Shown: one piece after another, positions 17,121 through 25,990 of the stretch
Position numbering within the stretch: the stretch's first letter is position 1
Layout: every line of letters begins with the position of its first letter
NCBI GenBank assembly: GCA_016699615.1
Contig: CP064984.1
Location: 2,886,001-2,950,000 of the forward strand
Direction: 5' to 3'
From: Sphingobacteriales bacterium
GTDB taxonomy: Bacteria; Bacteroidota; Bacteroidia; Chitinophagales; JADIYW01
Length of the DNA: 64,000 nt
The notes under the pieces: model-generated
What the model saw: the letters and a program-made list of their open reading frames with translations, nothing else
Databases searched by the model: none
What the model was told of the DNA's origin: nothing
Program-made: the position numbers and the translations under genes

Positions 17121-17518
17121 ATGGCAAGTACAACAACAACAAACGGCTTAGGCAGAAGAAAAACTGCAGTAGCAAGAGTGTATTTAAAGTCTGGTAATGG
17201 TGCTGTTACCATCAATGGCAAACCAGCTGACCAATATATTTCATTAAAATATCTATTAGATAGAGCTGTGAAACCACTTATCGTTTGCAAAGACAAGAAG
17301 GAAAATTTGATGTAAACATCAATGTAAAAGGTGGTGGAATTAAAGGACAAGCTGAGGCAATTTCTTTAGGTATTGCTCGTGCTTTAATCAAAATAGATGA
17401 AACTTTAAAACCTGCTTTAAAAGCTGAAAGTTTAACTACCAGAGATCCAAGAATGGTAGAGCGTAAGAAATTTGGTAAGAAAAAAGCACGTAAAAGCTTT
17501 CAATTTAGCAAACGTTAA
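17121..17518 (+). pseudogene. rpsI: Ribosomal protein S9, one single-base frameshift
   Basis: The first part reads 'GLGRRKTAVARVYLKSGNGAVTINGK' and stays in frame to about 17283 (VKPLIV). The rest, in the -1 frame, reads 'LQRQEGKFDVNINVKGGGIKGQ' and ends with the S9 signature tail 'KKARKSFQFSKR', whose last Arg reaches the decoding site. Inserting one T in GTTTG near 17284 joins both parts into a 132-residue S9, the usual length. S9 is essential, so a living cell must have the intact gene; this is almost certainly a sequencing or assembly error in a T-run. Confidence 0.92.
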
Positions 17519-17551
17519 TATTATATTTTATATTATAAAAAAGATACAAGA

Positions 17552-18292
17552 ATGTCTACAATATCTCAACAAGAATTATTAGATGCTGGAGTTCACTTCG
17601 GACATTTAAAGAAAAAATGGAATCCAAAAATGTTACCATATATTTTTATGGAACGTAAAGGTATTCACATCATAGACTTGAATAAAACTCAAGAAAAATT
17701 AGAAGAAGCAGGTGCAGTAATGAAATCTATTTCTAAATCTGGAAGAAAAATTTTGTTTGTTGCTACAAAAAAACAAGCAAAAGAAATCGTTTCAGAAGCA
17801 GCAAAAACGATTAATATGCCATTTGTTACTGAAAGATGGTTAGGTGGTATGCTAACAAACTTCACTACTATCAGAAAATCTATCAAGAAAAAACAAAGCA
17901 TAGAGAAAATGTTAGGTGATGGTGCATTAAACAACATCACTAAGAAAGAAAAATTAATGCTTAGCCGTCAACAACAAAAATTAGACAAAGTATTAGGTGG
18001 TATTGAAAACTTACCAAGAATACCAGCTGCATTATTTTTAGTAGATATATCTCATGAGCATTTAGCTTTAGCTGAAGCAAAAAAATTAGGCTTAAAAACT
18101 ATTGGTATTGTTGATACAAATTCAGATCCAAATTTAGTAGACTTCGCAATTCCTGCAAATGATGATGCTACAAAATCTATACAAATAATTGTGAACTACA
18201 TTGTAGAACAAGTAAAAGATGGATTAGCGGAGCGTAAAAAAGATAAAGAAGAAACAGAATCTAAATCTGAGCAAGCAATCTCAAACGAATAA
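17552..18292 (+). CDS. rpsB: Ribosomal protein S2
   Basis: 246 residues. Signatures: 'LLDAGVHFGHLKKKWNPKMLPYIF', 'RKILFVATKKQAKEIVSEAA', 'MPFVTERWLGGMLTNF', and 'IGIVDTNSDPNLVDFAIPANDDATKSI'. The acidic, low-complexity C-terminal tail (KDKEETESKSEQAISNE) is typical of Bacteroidota S2. Third gene of the operon; 33 bases after rpsI and 47 before tsf. Confidence 0.97.
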   Translation: MSTISQQELLDAGVHFGHLKKKWNPKMLPYIFMERKGIHIIDLNKTQEKLEEAGAVMKSISKSGRKILFVATKKQAKEIVSEAAKTINMPFVTERWLGGMLTNFTTIRKSIKKKQSIEKMLGDGALNNITKKEKLMLSRQQQKLDKVLGGIENLPRIPAALFLVDISHEHLALAEAKKLGLKTIGIVDTNSDPNLVDFAIPANDDATKSIQIIVNYIVEQVKDGLAERKKDKEETESKSEQAISNE

Positions 18293-18339
18293 GAAATTAT
18301 TCAACAAACAAATTATTAAATAATTCATAAAATTATTAT

Positions 18340-19176
18340 ATGTCAGTAAATATATCGGCAGCAGAAGTAAATAAATTAAGACAAGAAACTGGAGCAGGAT
18401 TGATGGATTGCAAAAAAGCACTAGTAGAAACTAATGGCGATTTTGAAGCAGCAATTGACTACTTAAGAAAAAAAGGTGCTAAAATAGCTGCAAATAGAGC
18501 AGAAAGAGAAGCAAATGAAGGTGTTGTTATTGCATTAACTAGCAATGATGGTACATTTGGTATTGCAGTAAACTTATGTTCTGAAACAGACTTTGTTGCA
18601 AAAAATGAAGACTTTATCAACTTAGCAAAAAATATTGCACAAATAGCTTTAGACAATCAAATCACTAATATAGACGATTTACATAATTGTATGATTGATG
18701 GTGTTACTATCAAAGATAAATTATTAGATACCGTTGCTAAAATTGGTGAAAAAATTGAAGTTAAGAAATTTGAATTCATTAAAGGAAATGGAGTTGTTCC
18801 ATATATCCACATGGGTTACAGAATGGGTGTTTTAGTTGAATTAAACAAAGCACTTAATGATTCAAATATAGTGATTGGAAAAGATGTTGCTATGCAAATA
18901 GTCGCAATGAATCCAATTGCAGTAGATGGTACTGGCGTTTCTGAAGAAGTAAAAGCAAGAGAAAAAGCAGTAGCAAGAGAAAAAGCAATTGAAGCAGGAA
19001 AACCAGAAAACATTGTAGACAAAATTGCTGAAAATGCTGTAAATACAATGATTAAAGAATCTACATTGTTGAACATGCCGTTTGTGAAAGACACAAGTAA
19101 AACAGTTGAACAGTATGTGAAATCTGAAGATAAAGAACTACAAGTGTTATCCTTTAAACGTGTAACATTATCATAA
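18340..19176 (+). CDS. tsf: Translation elongation factor Ts
   Basis: 278 residues. EF-Ts recycles EF-Tu by nucleotide exchange. The N-terminal UBA-like domain 'VNKLRQETGAGLMDCKKALVETNGDFEAAIDYLRKKG' and the core motif 'LCSETDFVAKNEDF' (the Thr-Asp-Phe-Val-Ala residues that enter the EF-Tu nucleotide site) are intact. A single dimerisation/coiled-coil region and the C-terminal 'YVKSEDKELQVLSFKRVTL' follow. Shorter than the ~283 of E. coli but normal. A strong terminator lies 4 bases after the stop. Confidence 0.97.
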   Translation: MSVNISAAEVNKLRQETGAGLMDCKKALVETNGDFEAAIDYLRKKGAKIAANRAEREANEGVVIALTSNDGTFGIAVNLCSETDFVAKNEDFINLAKNIAQIALDNQITNIDDLHNCMIDGVTIKDKLLDTVAKIGEKIEVKKFEFIKGNGVVPYIHMGYRMGVLVELNKALNDSNIVIGKDVAMQIVAMNPIAVDGTGVSEEVKAREKAVAREKAIEAGKPENIVDKIAENAVNTMIKESTLLNMPFVKDTSKTVEQYVKSEDKELQVLSFKRVTLS

Positions 19177-19180
19177 ATTC

Positions 19181-19212
19181 AAAAAGAGAACTATTTTAGT
19201 TCTCTTTTTTTT
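19181..19212 (+). terminator. Intrinsic terminator after tsf
   Basis: Stem AAAAAGAGAACTA (19181-19193) pairs with TAGTTCTCTTTTT (19197-19209) around a 3-base loop, followed by more T. It ends the ribosomal operon. Confidence 0.9.
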
Positions 19213-19228
19213 TGTCTATCTTTATATT

Positions 19229-19498
19229 ATGAAAAAATTATACTATATCTTTTTATTAATGTTAATGCTATCATTAACTTTTTCATCTTGTGGAAAAAAA
19301 GAAGATTGTGCCAATTGCAAGGCATACATTGCTGTAGACCAAACAGTACTTTTAGTTTGGACAATTGATTCGTTACAAAAATATGTTCCGGATGCAAAAA
19401 GTTCTGATTGGTGCAAATTATTAGAAAATTTTAATGGCCAAGAATTAAGTGTTCCAAACCTACCAATTACAGGCACACTCAACAAATCTTGCGAATAA
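19229..19498 (+). CDS. Small cysteine-containing lipoprotein, function unknown
   Basis: 89 residues. The signal peptide is 'KKLYYIFLLMLMLSLTFSSC' with lipobox Cys21, so the mature protein is lipid-anchored. The mature part has four further Cys (KEDCANCKAY with a CxxC, SSDWCKLL, and LNKSCE at the end), suggesting disulfides or metal binding. I do not recognise the family. It lies after the tsf terminator and its stop is 17 bases before the pyrH start chosen here, so it may share a transcript with pyrH; there is no functional link known. Confidence 0.7.
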   Translation: MKKLYYIFLLMLMLSLTFSSCGKKEDCANCKAYIAVDQTVLLVWTIDSLQKYVPDAKSSDWCKLLENFNGQELSVPNLPITGTLNKSCE

Positions 19499-19515
19499 AA
19501 ACATCAAATTATTAT

Positions 19516-20229
19516 ATGTCAGACATAAAAAAGAAAAGAATCTTATTAAAACTTAGTGGTGAAGCCTTGATGGGCGACCAAAATTTTGGAATTCAAGCAC
19601 AAACATTAGATAGCTTTGCTGATGAAATTGCAGAAGTGTTATCGCATGGCTATGAAGTAGGAATTGTGATTGGTGGTGGCAATATTTTTAGAGGCTTACA
19701 AGCTGGAAATATTGGCATTGAACGTTCGCAAGGTGACTACATGGGTATGTTGGCAACTGTTATAAATGGAATGGCATTACAAGGTGCTTTAGAATCCAAA
19801 GGTGTATACACCAGATTAATGTCTGCACTAAATATACAACAAGTTTGCGAGCAATATATAAGACGCCGAGCAATAAGACATCTTGAGAAAAAAAGATGTA
19901 TTATAATGGCAGCAGGAACAGGAAATCCATTTTTTACAACTGATACAGCAGCTGCACTTAGAGCAAACGAAATTGAAGCTGATCTAATCTTAAAAGGTAC
20001 TAGTGTAGATGGTGTTTATGATGCTGACCCTAAAAAAGTACCTGATGCAAAAAAATATGATACTATTTCTTTTGATGAAGTATTGATAAAAAATTTAAGA
20101 ATAATGGACCAAACGGCATTTGCATTATGCAGAGAAAATAAGATGCCTATCATTGTTTTTAATATCAAAGAAAAAGGAAATATTCTTAGAATTCTTCAAG
20201 GAGAAAAAATAGGCACTTTAATTTCCTAA
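19516..20229 (+). CDS. pyrH: UMP kinase
   Basis: 237 residues from ATG 19516 (MSDIKKKRILLKLSGEAL), preferred over the alternative ATG at 19489 because the family begins with the KRILLKLSGEAL strand and the earlier start would overlap the lipoprotein gene. Amino-acid-kinase fold: 'VIGGGNIFRG' (phosphate binding), 'GDYMGMLATVINGMALQ' (UMP-binding), 'FFTTDTAAALRANEIEADLILKGTSVDGVYDADPKK'. Converts UMP to UDP in pyrimidine synthesis; hexameric and GTP-regulated in other bacteria. It converges with the PAP2 gene, with a 4-base overlap of the stops. Confidence 0.97.
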   Translation: MSDIKKKRILLKLSGEALMGDQNFGIQAQTLDSFADEIAEVLSHGYEVGIVIGGGNIFRGLQAGNIGIERSQGDYMGMLATVINGMALQGALESKGVYTRLMSALNIQQVCEQYIRRRAIRHLEKKRCIIMAAGTGNPFFTTDTAAALRANEIEADLILKGTSVDGVYDADPKKVPDAKKYDTISFDEVLIKNLRIMDQTAFALCRENKMPIIVFNIKEKGNILRILQGEKIGTLIS

Positions 20230-20804
20230 ATTAGATATCTTCTAAAAATTTCATACCATAAAATGGCAATTAATATGCCATAGATATATCCTATTAGGAT
20301 ATCTAATGGATAATGTACGCCAACATAAATTTGTGCAAAACCAACTAGTATTGGCCATAATATTATAAGTATGGTGTATAGTTTATTTTTGAATAATGGA
20401 ATTTGTAATAAACCAAATGAAATAAAAGCGTGATTGGCTGCATGTGAAGATGGAAAACTCCATTTTCCACCACAAGAATCCAATAATAATCTTACTTGTA
20501 AAAAATCATTGTAGCATGGACGTACACGATGAAAAAATGGTTTTAAAAATTGATGTGTACTAAAATCTACAATTGCAAAGCCAATTACAAAATATAATAC
20601 ATAAAGTATAAATTTATTTTTAAATTTATTATACATTAAAACAAACAGAAAAATATATACTGGAACCCAAGTGAATTTATTTCTGAGAATTGGCATCAGA
20701 AAATCAAAAAAACTATTGGCAATTGTTTGATTGATAAATTTGAATAAAGAATCATCAAAACTGTATATCAATATTGCTATTTTGTATACAATAGCTTCAA
20801 GCAT
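20226..20804 (-). CDS. PAP2-family membrane phosphatase
   Basis: 192 residues, about five to six membrane helices. The three phosphatase motifs are present: 'KPFFHRVRPC' (KxxxxxxRP type), 'WSFPSSHAANHAF' (PSGH-like, catalytic His), and 'YVGVHYPLDIL' (HxxxD). Likely substrates are lipid phosphates such as undecaprenyl pyrophosphate or phosphatidylglycerophosphate; in Bacteroidota this size class sometimes replaces or supplements UppP. Its start abuts the SDR stop, and with the next two genes it forms a probable operon. Confidence 0.9.
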   Translation of the reverse strand: MLEAIVYKIAILIYSFDDSLFKFINQTIANSFFDFLMPILRNKFTWVPVYIFLFVLMYNKFKNKFILYVLYFVIGFAIVDFSTHQFLKPFFHRVRPCYNDFLQVRLLLDSCGGKWSFPSSHAANHAFISFGLLQIPLFKNKLYTILIILWPILVGFAQIYVGVHYPLDILIGYIYGILIAILWYEIFRRYLI

Positions 20805-21451
20805 TAATATTGAATTTCAAATTGATTGCGTTCAGTATTTAATTTCCAAAATTGCTCTGCTATTTGTGGTGCATTGTATTTTTCATCGCTATCTTGTACA
20901 AAGCCGCAAACTGTAACTGTGCCTACATAAATGTTTTTTGGCTTTAGTGTAATGTGCAATGATTCTGCTAAACTTCTTAAACCTGCTTTGCCAATTGATA
21001 GTGAGCCATATTCTGGATCTGGATGTAATGCCAAACCACCACCTGTCAATAAAATTGTGCCGACATTATTTTTTTCCATATCTGGAAGCACTAAATGTAT
21101 AGCTGTGAGTGCTGCTGCAACGTTGGTTTTAAAATCTTTGGTTATGCTATCTGCTGTTTCTTCAGCAATATTTACTTGTTTATTTTTCGATGCATTGTAC
21201 AGCAAAGTATCAATAAAACCTATATTTTCCCAAATTTGTTCAAACACATCTTTCATAGAATCACTATCTTTTGCATCAGCAACATAGTATTGTACACTAA
21301 TATCTTTTTGTTGTAATTCATCAGAAATTTCTTGTAGTTTTTCTTTACTTCTTGCTATTAATATTACATGATAACCTTCTGAACCAAATTTTTCTGCGAC
21401 TGATTTACTAATTCCTTTTCCTGAACCTATGATTACAATATTTTTACTCAT
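20804..21451 (-). CDS. Short-chain dehydrogenase/reductase
   Basis: 215 residues, Rossmann fold. The nucleotide-binding glycine motif is 'GSGKGISKSVAEKFG', 'YNASKNKQ' stands for the NAG element, and the active-site region is 'TILLTGGGLALHPDPEYGSLSIGKAGLRSLAESL'. The usual YxxxK is present in the form Y-G-S-L-S-I-G-K, one residue pattern shorter/longer than the classical YxxxK, so catalysis should be checked. The substrate is unknown. The stop overlaps the PAP2 start by one base. Confidence 0.8.
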   Translation of the reverse strand: MSKNIVIIGSGKGISKSVAEKFGSEGYHVILIARSKEKLQEISDELQQKDISVQYYVADAKDSDSMKDVFEQIWENIGFIDTLLYNASKNKQVNIAEETADSITKDFKTNVAAALTAIHLVLPDMEKNNVGTILLTGGGLALHPDPEYGSLSIGKAGLRSLAESLHITLKPKNIYVGTVTVCGFVQDSDEKYNAPQIAEQFWKLNTERNQFEIQY

Positions 21452-21458
21452 AATATGT

Positions 21459-22199
21459 TTATTTTTTTAATAACAATATATATCTATCAGATAATTTAGA
21501 ATTATATTTATTCAATTTATAATCTCCAAATTCTTGTACAATGGTAAATCCAGCTTGATTTGCAAATTGATGAAAATGATGTGGCATCAACGCTTGTACT
21601 TCTTCTCTATAAATATAAATATTTTTTTCTTTTTCTACCTTAATGTGTTTAATAATTTTTCCATTTTCTACAACTCTTCTGATGTAAAAATCTATATTAT
21701 CTATTTCTTTTTTTTCTCGTGGTACTAAGTTTTTAATTACTTTTTCTGTGTTCATAAAATCTATTAAAAAGTAGCCACTGTCTTGCAACATTTTATATAC
21801 ACTATCAAAAACAGCTTCATTATCTTTTAATTGCTCAAAGTACCCGATACTTGTAAATAAATTTAAAACATATTTAAAATAATTTAATCTAAAAGGTTGT
21901 CGCATATCATGTACATAAAATTCTAAGTTGGGTAGTTTGTACATTGTATTGGCATACTCTATACTATTTTTTGACAAGTCTACACCAACTACATCATATC
22001 CTTTTTCTGCTAAATAGTGTGCGTGTCTGCCTTTGCCACATGCTAAATCTAATATTCTACCATAATCTATAGTTAATGTATTCGTTAGATTATCCATAAA
22101 TGTATGTGCCTCATGGTGATCTCTATTTTTGTATAATGTATGATAAAATGGAGAGTCGAACCACGTTTCGAACCAAGGTTTTGCTGTTGTATCTTGCAT
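21459..22199 (-). CDS. Class I SAM-dependent methyltransferase
   Basis: 246 residues. The SAM-binding motif I is 'RILDLACGKGRHAHYLAEKG', followed by the acidic residue in 'YDVVGVDLSKNSIEYA' and motif II 'YVHDMRQPFRLNYF'. The C-terminal part is of the kind found in small-molecule methyltransferases (methyltransf_25/11). No substrate is indicated. Between the MBL-fold RNase-like gene and the SDR gene, with gaps of 3 and 7 bases, so transcribed with them. Confidence 0.85.
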   Translation of the reverse strand: MQDTTAKPWFETWFDSPFYHTLYKNRDHHEAHTFMDNLTNTLTIDYGRILDLACGKGRHAHYLAEKGYDVVGVDLSKNSIEYANTMYKLPNLEFYVHDMRQPFRLNYFKYVLNLFTSIGYFEQLKDNEAVFDSVYKMLQDSGYFLIDFMNTEKVIKNLVPREKKEIDNIDFYIRRVVENGKIIKHIKVEKEKNIYIYREEVQALMPHHFHQFANQAGFTIVQEFGDYKLNKYNSKLSDRYILLLKK

Positions 22200-22202
22200 A
22201 GA

Positions 22203-23591
22203 TTAATTATTAAGTTTAAATATTTCTCCTAATTTAGGAATTTCAATTGTAGCAAATCCATCATTCAGTAAATTTGCTTTAAAGCGTTCTTGCCTTTTTG
22301 TTTCGCCGTGTACCAAAAATATTTTGTGTGCTTTTTTTTGATTACTTAAAAATTTTCTCATTTCGCCATCATCAGCATGTGCACTCATACTTCCTAATAT
22401 TTCAATACTTGCATTTACTTTTTTTTCAATACCAAATATTTTCACAATCTCTGGCTTTTTTACCAACTTAGCACCAAGTGTTCCTTCTGCACAATATCCA
22501 ACAATTAAAATTGTATTTTCTGTTTTTTCTATTTCATGAAAGATGTGGTGTTTTACTCGTCCTGCTTCTGCCATACCTGATGCACTGATAATGATGCATG
22601 GTTCATTTTGCTCATTAAGCATTTTAGATTGTTCTTTAGTTTTTACATATGTCAAACCATTCCAACCAAATGGATTATCATCTTTTAATAAGTGTTCCTC
22701 AATACCATCATCCATGCATTCTGGGTGCATTCTAAATATTTCTGTTGCATTAATTGCTAATGGACTATCTAAATAGACTGGAATTGCTGGCAATTTTCCA
22801 TCTAAATACAACATATCTAATTTATACAATAATTCTTGTGTTCTGCCAATGCTAAATGCTGGAATAATTAATTTTCCTTTTTTTTCTATACATGTATTGG
22901 TAATTATACTTAGTATTTTTTCTATTTCTTGTGGTGATTCTAAATGTGTTTCGCCACCATAAGTTGATTCTGTTACAACAAAATCTGCTTCTGGCATAAA
23001 TTCTGGATCACGAAGAATTGGTCTATTCCATCTTCCAATATCGCCCGAAAATGCAATTCTAGTTTTCTTATTATCTTCATCAATTTCTAATGTAATACTT
23101 GCACTTCCTAAAATATGTCCTGTGTCTTTAAAAATTGCTCTTACATCATTATCTACCCAAAACCATTTATCGTATTCAACAGTTCTAAATAATTTGAGTG
23201 CTTTTTTCACATCTTCTTCGGTGTATAATGGTTTTGCATTTTTTATGCCTCTTTTCTGTGCATATTTAGCATCATTTATTTGTATATGTGCGCTATCTAA
23301 TAACATAATGGCACACAAATCTCTGGTGGCTGATGTGCAATATATTTTTCCATTAAATCCATCTTTTACAAGTTTTGGAATTCTGCCTGAATGGTCAATA
23401 TGTGCATGAGATAAAATTAATGCATCAACATCTTCTGGTTTATAGTACCATTGGTTGTTGAAATTGAGCATTTCTTCTGTATTTCCTTGATATAGACCAC
23501 AATCTAAGATATATTGTTTGCCATTGTTTAGTTTTATTAGATGATTGCTTCCTGTTACTGTTTGAGCTGCACCACAAAATTGTATTTCCAT
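22203..23591 (-). CDS. MBL-fold/beta-CASP ribonuclease-like protein
   Basis: 462 residues. Metallo-beta-lactamase core with 'LILSHAHIDHSGRIPKL' (HxHxDH zinc motif), 'DTGHILGSASITLEI' and 'IAFSGDIGRW'. The beta-CASP insert contains 'VTESTYGG', 'KLIIPAFSIGRTQELLY' and 'IIISASGMAEAGRVKHHI' (motif B), with the final zinc ligand in 'IFLVHGETKRQERF'. This is the CPSF73/TTHA0252-like group of RNA endo/exonucleases. The RNA target is unknown. First gene of a four-gene minus-strand operon. Confidence 0.93.
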   Translation of the reverse strand: MEIQFCGAAQTVTGSNHLIKLNNGKQYILDCGLYQGNTEEMLNFNNQWYYKPEDVDALILSHAHIDHSGRIPKLVKDGFNGKIYCTSATRDLCAIMLLDSAHIQINDAKYAQKRGIKNAKPLYTEEDVKKALKLFRTVEYDKWFWVDNDVRAIFKDTGHILGSASITLEIDEDNKKTRIAFSGDIGRWNRPILRDPEFMPEADFVVTESTYGGETHLESPQEIEKILSIITNTCIEKKGKLIIPAFSIGRTQELLYKLDMLYLDGKLPAIPVYLDSPLAINATEIFRMHPECMDDGIEEHLLKDDNPFGWNGLTYVKTKEQSKMLNEQNEPCIIISASGMAEAGRVKHHIFHEIEKTENTILIVGYCAEGTLGAKLVKKPEIVKIFGIEKKVNASIEILGSMSAHADDGEMRKFLSNQKKAHKIFLVHGETKRQERFKANLLNDGFATIEIPKLGEIFKLNN

Positions 23592-23676
23592 TTAGTAAAA
23601 ATTATGATTTAAAATTATGAAATATAATTGCAATATTATAATTTGCAGCATCGTTAAACTACAAAAATAAATTATT

Positions 23677-24144
23677 ATGTTTCAAGAATTATTAAACAAT
23701 ATACAAGAAAAAATACAAACGCAAATTCAAGATAAATTTGGCTTGAATGCAGACCAAACATCGCAAAGTACAACTGTGTTGGTTGAGAATTTTAAGAAAT
23801 TCTTTTCTGAAGATTTGATGAGTGGCAATTTTTCAAATATAAAATCTTTGTTTGAAAATGGAATTCAAAATATAAAAGACAATCCTGGATTGCAAAATTT
23901 TCAAAATAATATTTTAACTGACTTGAAAGACAAAGTTGGTTTGAGTGAAGAAATGGCAAGTAAAGTAAAAGATTTTCAGATTACTGAATTGTTTTCTTCT
24001 ATTCAAAATGAATTTGCTGGCGAAGATGGCAAACCTGATTTTTCTAAAATCATGTCTAAATTAGATTTAGGTTCTTTGCAAGAAAAAGCACAAGAATTAT
24101 TAGGTGGAAAATTTGACTTAGGCAGTATTTTTGGAAAAAAATAA
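23677..24144 (+). CDS. Uncharacterised helical protein
   Basis: 155 residues, soluble, predicted mostly helical, without signal peptide. It has repeating amphipathic segments (FQELLNNIQEKIQTQIQDKFG; DLMSGNFSNIKSLFENG) and a glycine-rich end 'AQELLGGKFDLGSIFGKK'. It resembles small DUF937-like proteins only loosely; I do not assign a family. Divergent from the MBL gene by 85 bases and convergent with the next gene, with a 27-base overlap of 3' ends. Confidence 0.65.
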   Translation: MFQELLNNIQEKIQTQIQDKFGLNADQTSQSTTVLVENFKKFFSEDLMSGNFSNIKSLFENGIQNIKDNPGLQNFQNNILTDLKDKVGLSEEMASKVKDFQITELFSSIQNEFAGEDGKPDFSKIMSKLDLGSLQEKAQELLGGKFDLGSIFGKK

Positions 24145-24954
24145 TTGAGTAACAATTTTGTTGCTGAAATAGAATGCTGGTATAGCCATAAGCATGTCTA
24201 CTATTTGTATTCGCATAACTAGATAAGTCATGAATACAAACATTATTAATAGAAATATTAATTTGTTATCGTATTTTTTGGTAAAAATGCCTACGACAAA
24301 ACTTATTTGTGTAACAAAAAGCATCATGAAGGCAATGTATGCATAGTAGACATTGCTACGCAAAATGGTTGCAATTTTATAGGTAAGATGATTTGGATTG
24401 AGTACTTGCAAATCTACATGTTGCTCATACATTACATACTGAAAATGATTTAGTGTGAAGATTGCATGGTTGTGAATTTTATGATAAGCAGCAGAAACTA
24501 AAATAAAGATTACAAAGTATCGCACAAATTCTATCATTAACTTTTCATCTTCATTTTTGAAAAACATAGGTATTAATGCAATAAAAATTAGCACGCCACT
24601 TTTTGAATGCATACATGAATATGTTTCTACTGTAATGTGTTGAATAAAAAACAGTATTAATAATAAACACTTGAGTATTAGATTAAATTTATTACTAATA
24701 AACAAATATATTATTAATAATAATATACTAATATCTATCACTAAAGAAAAATATGGATGACCAATTAAAAATTGTGGAATCTTAGTAAGTAGAAAAAACC
24801 AAAAAGTATAATCTAATTCTGGTGCTTTCATTGGCTGATATGCGATTGAATATAAATACCTTCCAGAAAACAAACGTATAATATATAGAAAAAAGAAAAT
24901 TAGCAAGACACTTTTTTCATAGCTAATACTTATATATTTATTTTTATTATTCAT
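24118..24954 (-). CDS. Multi-pass membrane protein (HTTM-like appearance)
   Basis: 278 residues with about 7-8 hydrophobic helices. The pattern of a long first helix (VLLIFFFLYIIRLFSG), a conserved 'HITVETYSCMHSKSGVL' segment and 'FILVSAAYHKIHNHAIFTL' suggests an HTTM/vitamin-K-carboxylase-like membrane fold, but I cannot confirm it. It overlaps the next gene upstream (24947-25495) by 8 bases, so the two proteins are made together and may act together. Role unknown. Confidence 0.6.
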   Translation of the reverse strand: MNNKNKYISISYEKSVLLIFFFLYIIRLFSGRYLYSIAYQPMKAPELDYTFWFFLLTKIPQFLIGHPYFSLVIDISILLLIIYLFISNKFNLILKCLLLILFFIQHITVETYSCMHSKSGVLIFIALIPMFFKNEDEKLMIEFVRYFVIFILVSAAYHKIHNHAIFTLNHFQYVMYEQHVDLQVLNPNHLTYKIATILRSNVYYAYIAFMMLFVTQISFVVGIFTKKYDNKLIFLLIMFVFMTYLVMRIQIVDMLMAIPAFYFSNKIVTQLFFSKNTA

Positions 24955-25495
24955 TTTGAATAGTGTAGTATGTTAGCGTATCAATAGGTTGATATATATT
25001 GTCTTTAAATTTTAATTTAATTTCTTTAAATTCTAAAATTTTAAATGAGTTACTAATGTTTGCTTTTACATAATTTTTGAACCAAATTTTATATGCATAT
25101 TCATAATCTGATTTATCATTTAAAATACGTCCTTGTGTATAATTATAAATTACATCATTTTTGAAAAATCTAGTTCTACTATCTACAACACTTTTCATTG
25201 GATCTTGAAAATTTTGTGATACTTGCCAATTGTACATTTTATTTGTTTTAAAAATAATTTCTTCTTTCCAAATTGGTAATTGTGTATGGTTGTATATTTT
25301 TCCATCTAGTGCAATAACAAAAACACTTGTTTCGTTTGGTGGCAAATATGGTCTTGAATACATATCCCAAACAAACCATGGAAATGAATGTATGCGTTTT
25401 TGATTAAAATATATTTGAAAAAAAATAAAAGCAACAACAAATACAAATAAAATTTTATTAGAACTAAACAATCTATATAAATAGAAATTATTCAT
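24947..25495 (-). CDS. Membrane-anchored protein of unknown function
   Basis: 182 residues. One N-terminal membrane anchor (ILFVFVVAFIFFQIYF) is followed by an extracytoplasmic domain beginning 'HSFPWFVWDMYSRPYLPPNETS', with several aromatic residues. No family recognised. Translationally coupled with the multi-pass membrane gene downstream; its start lies 1 base after the DUF456 stop. A membrane subunit plus a partner is plausible but unproven. Confidence 0.6.
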   Translation of the reverse strand: MNNFYLYRLFSSNKILFVFVVAFIFFQIYFNQKRIHSFPWFVWDMYSRPYLPPNETSVFVIALDGKIYNHTQLPIWKEEIIFKTNKMYNWQVSQNFQDPMKSVVDSRTRFFKNDVIYNYTQGRILNDKSDYEYAYKIWFKNYVKANISNSFKILEFKEIKLKFKDNIYQPIDTLTYYTIQNE

Positions 25496-25990
25496 CTAAA
25501 ATAATGTTACTTTAATAAAATGTACTGCGATAAACACCACTAAAATTATTTTCAAACCACTGGTAAGCAAAAAACCTATAAATGAACCAATACCAGATTT
25601 TATGGCAACTTGCATATCTTCGCCTGCAATCAACTCTCCAATGATTGCACCCAACAATGGACAAATAACTATTGAAATTCCGCCAAATGGTGATAAAAAT
25701 ATGCCAACCAAAATACCAACAAAACTACCACGAATGCCAGCTTTGGTGCCACCAAACTTTTTGGTTCCCCAAATTGGAATGAAATTATCAATTATTAAAA
25801 CAAATACAATTACAACAGCATACACTATCAACATCCAAACTGGAATTTCTTGTTTTAAGCCTAAAACATAATGTGCTAAAAGCAATGAAATATAGGCAAT
25901 TGGTGGTCCAGGAAGTGGTGGCAATACACAACTTGCTAATCCAATAATGATTAAAATAATACCTATGGTTACTACAATTGCTAATTCCAT
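25496..25990 (-). CDS. DUF456 membrane protein
   Basis: 164 residues and ~4 membrane segments, rich in Gly and Ile. The start 'LIIIGLASCVLPPLPGPPIAYISLLLAHY' and the middle 'PIWGTKKFGGTKAGIRGSFVG' plus 'FGGISIVICPLLGAIIGELIAG' match DUF456. No biochemical function is known. It overlaps the DUF4230 start/stop by one base. Confidence 0.85.
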   Translation of the reverse strand: MELAIVVTIGIILIIIGLASCVLPPLPGPPIAYISLLLAHYVLGLKQEIPVWMLIVYAVVIVFVLIIDNFIPIWGTKKFGGTKAGIRGSFVGILVGIFLSPFGGISIVICPLLGAIIGELIAGEDMQVAIKSGIGSFIGFLLTSGLKIILVVFIAVHFIKVTLF

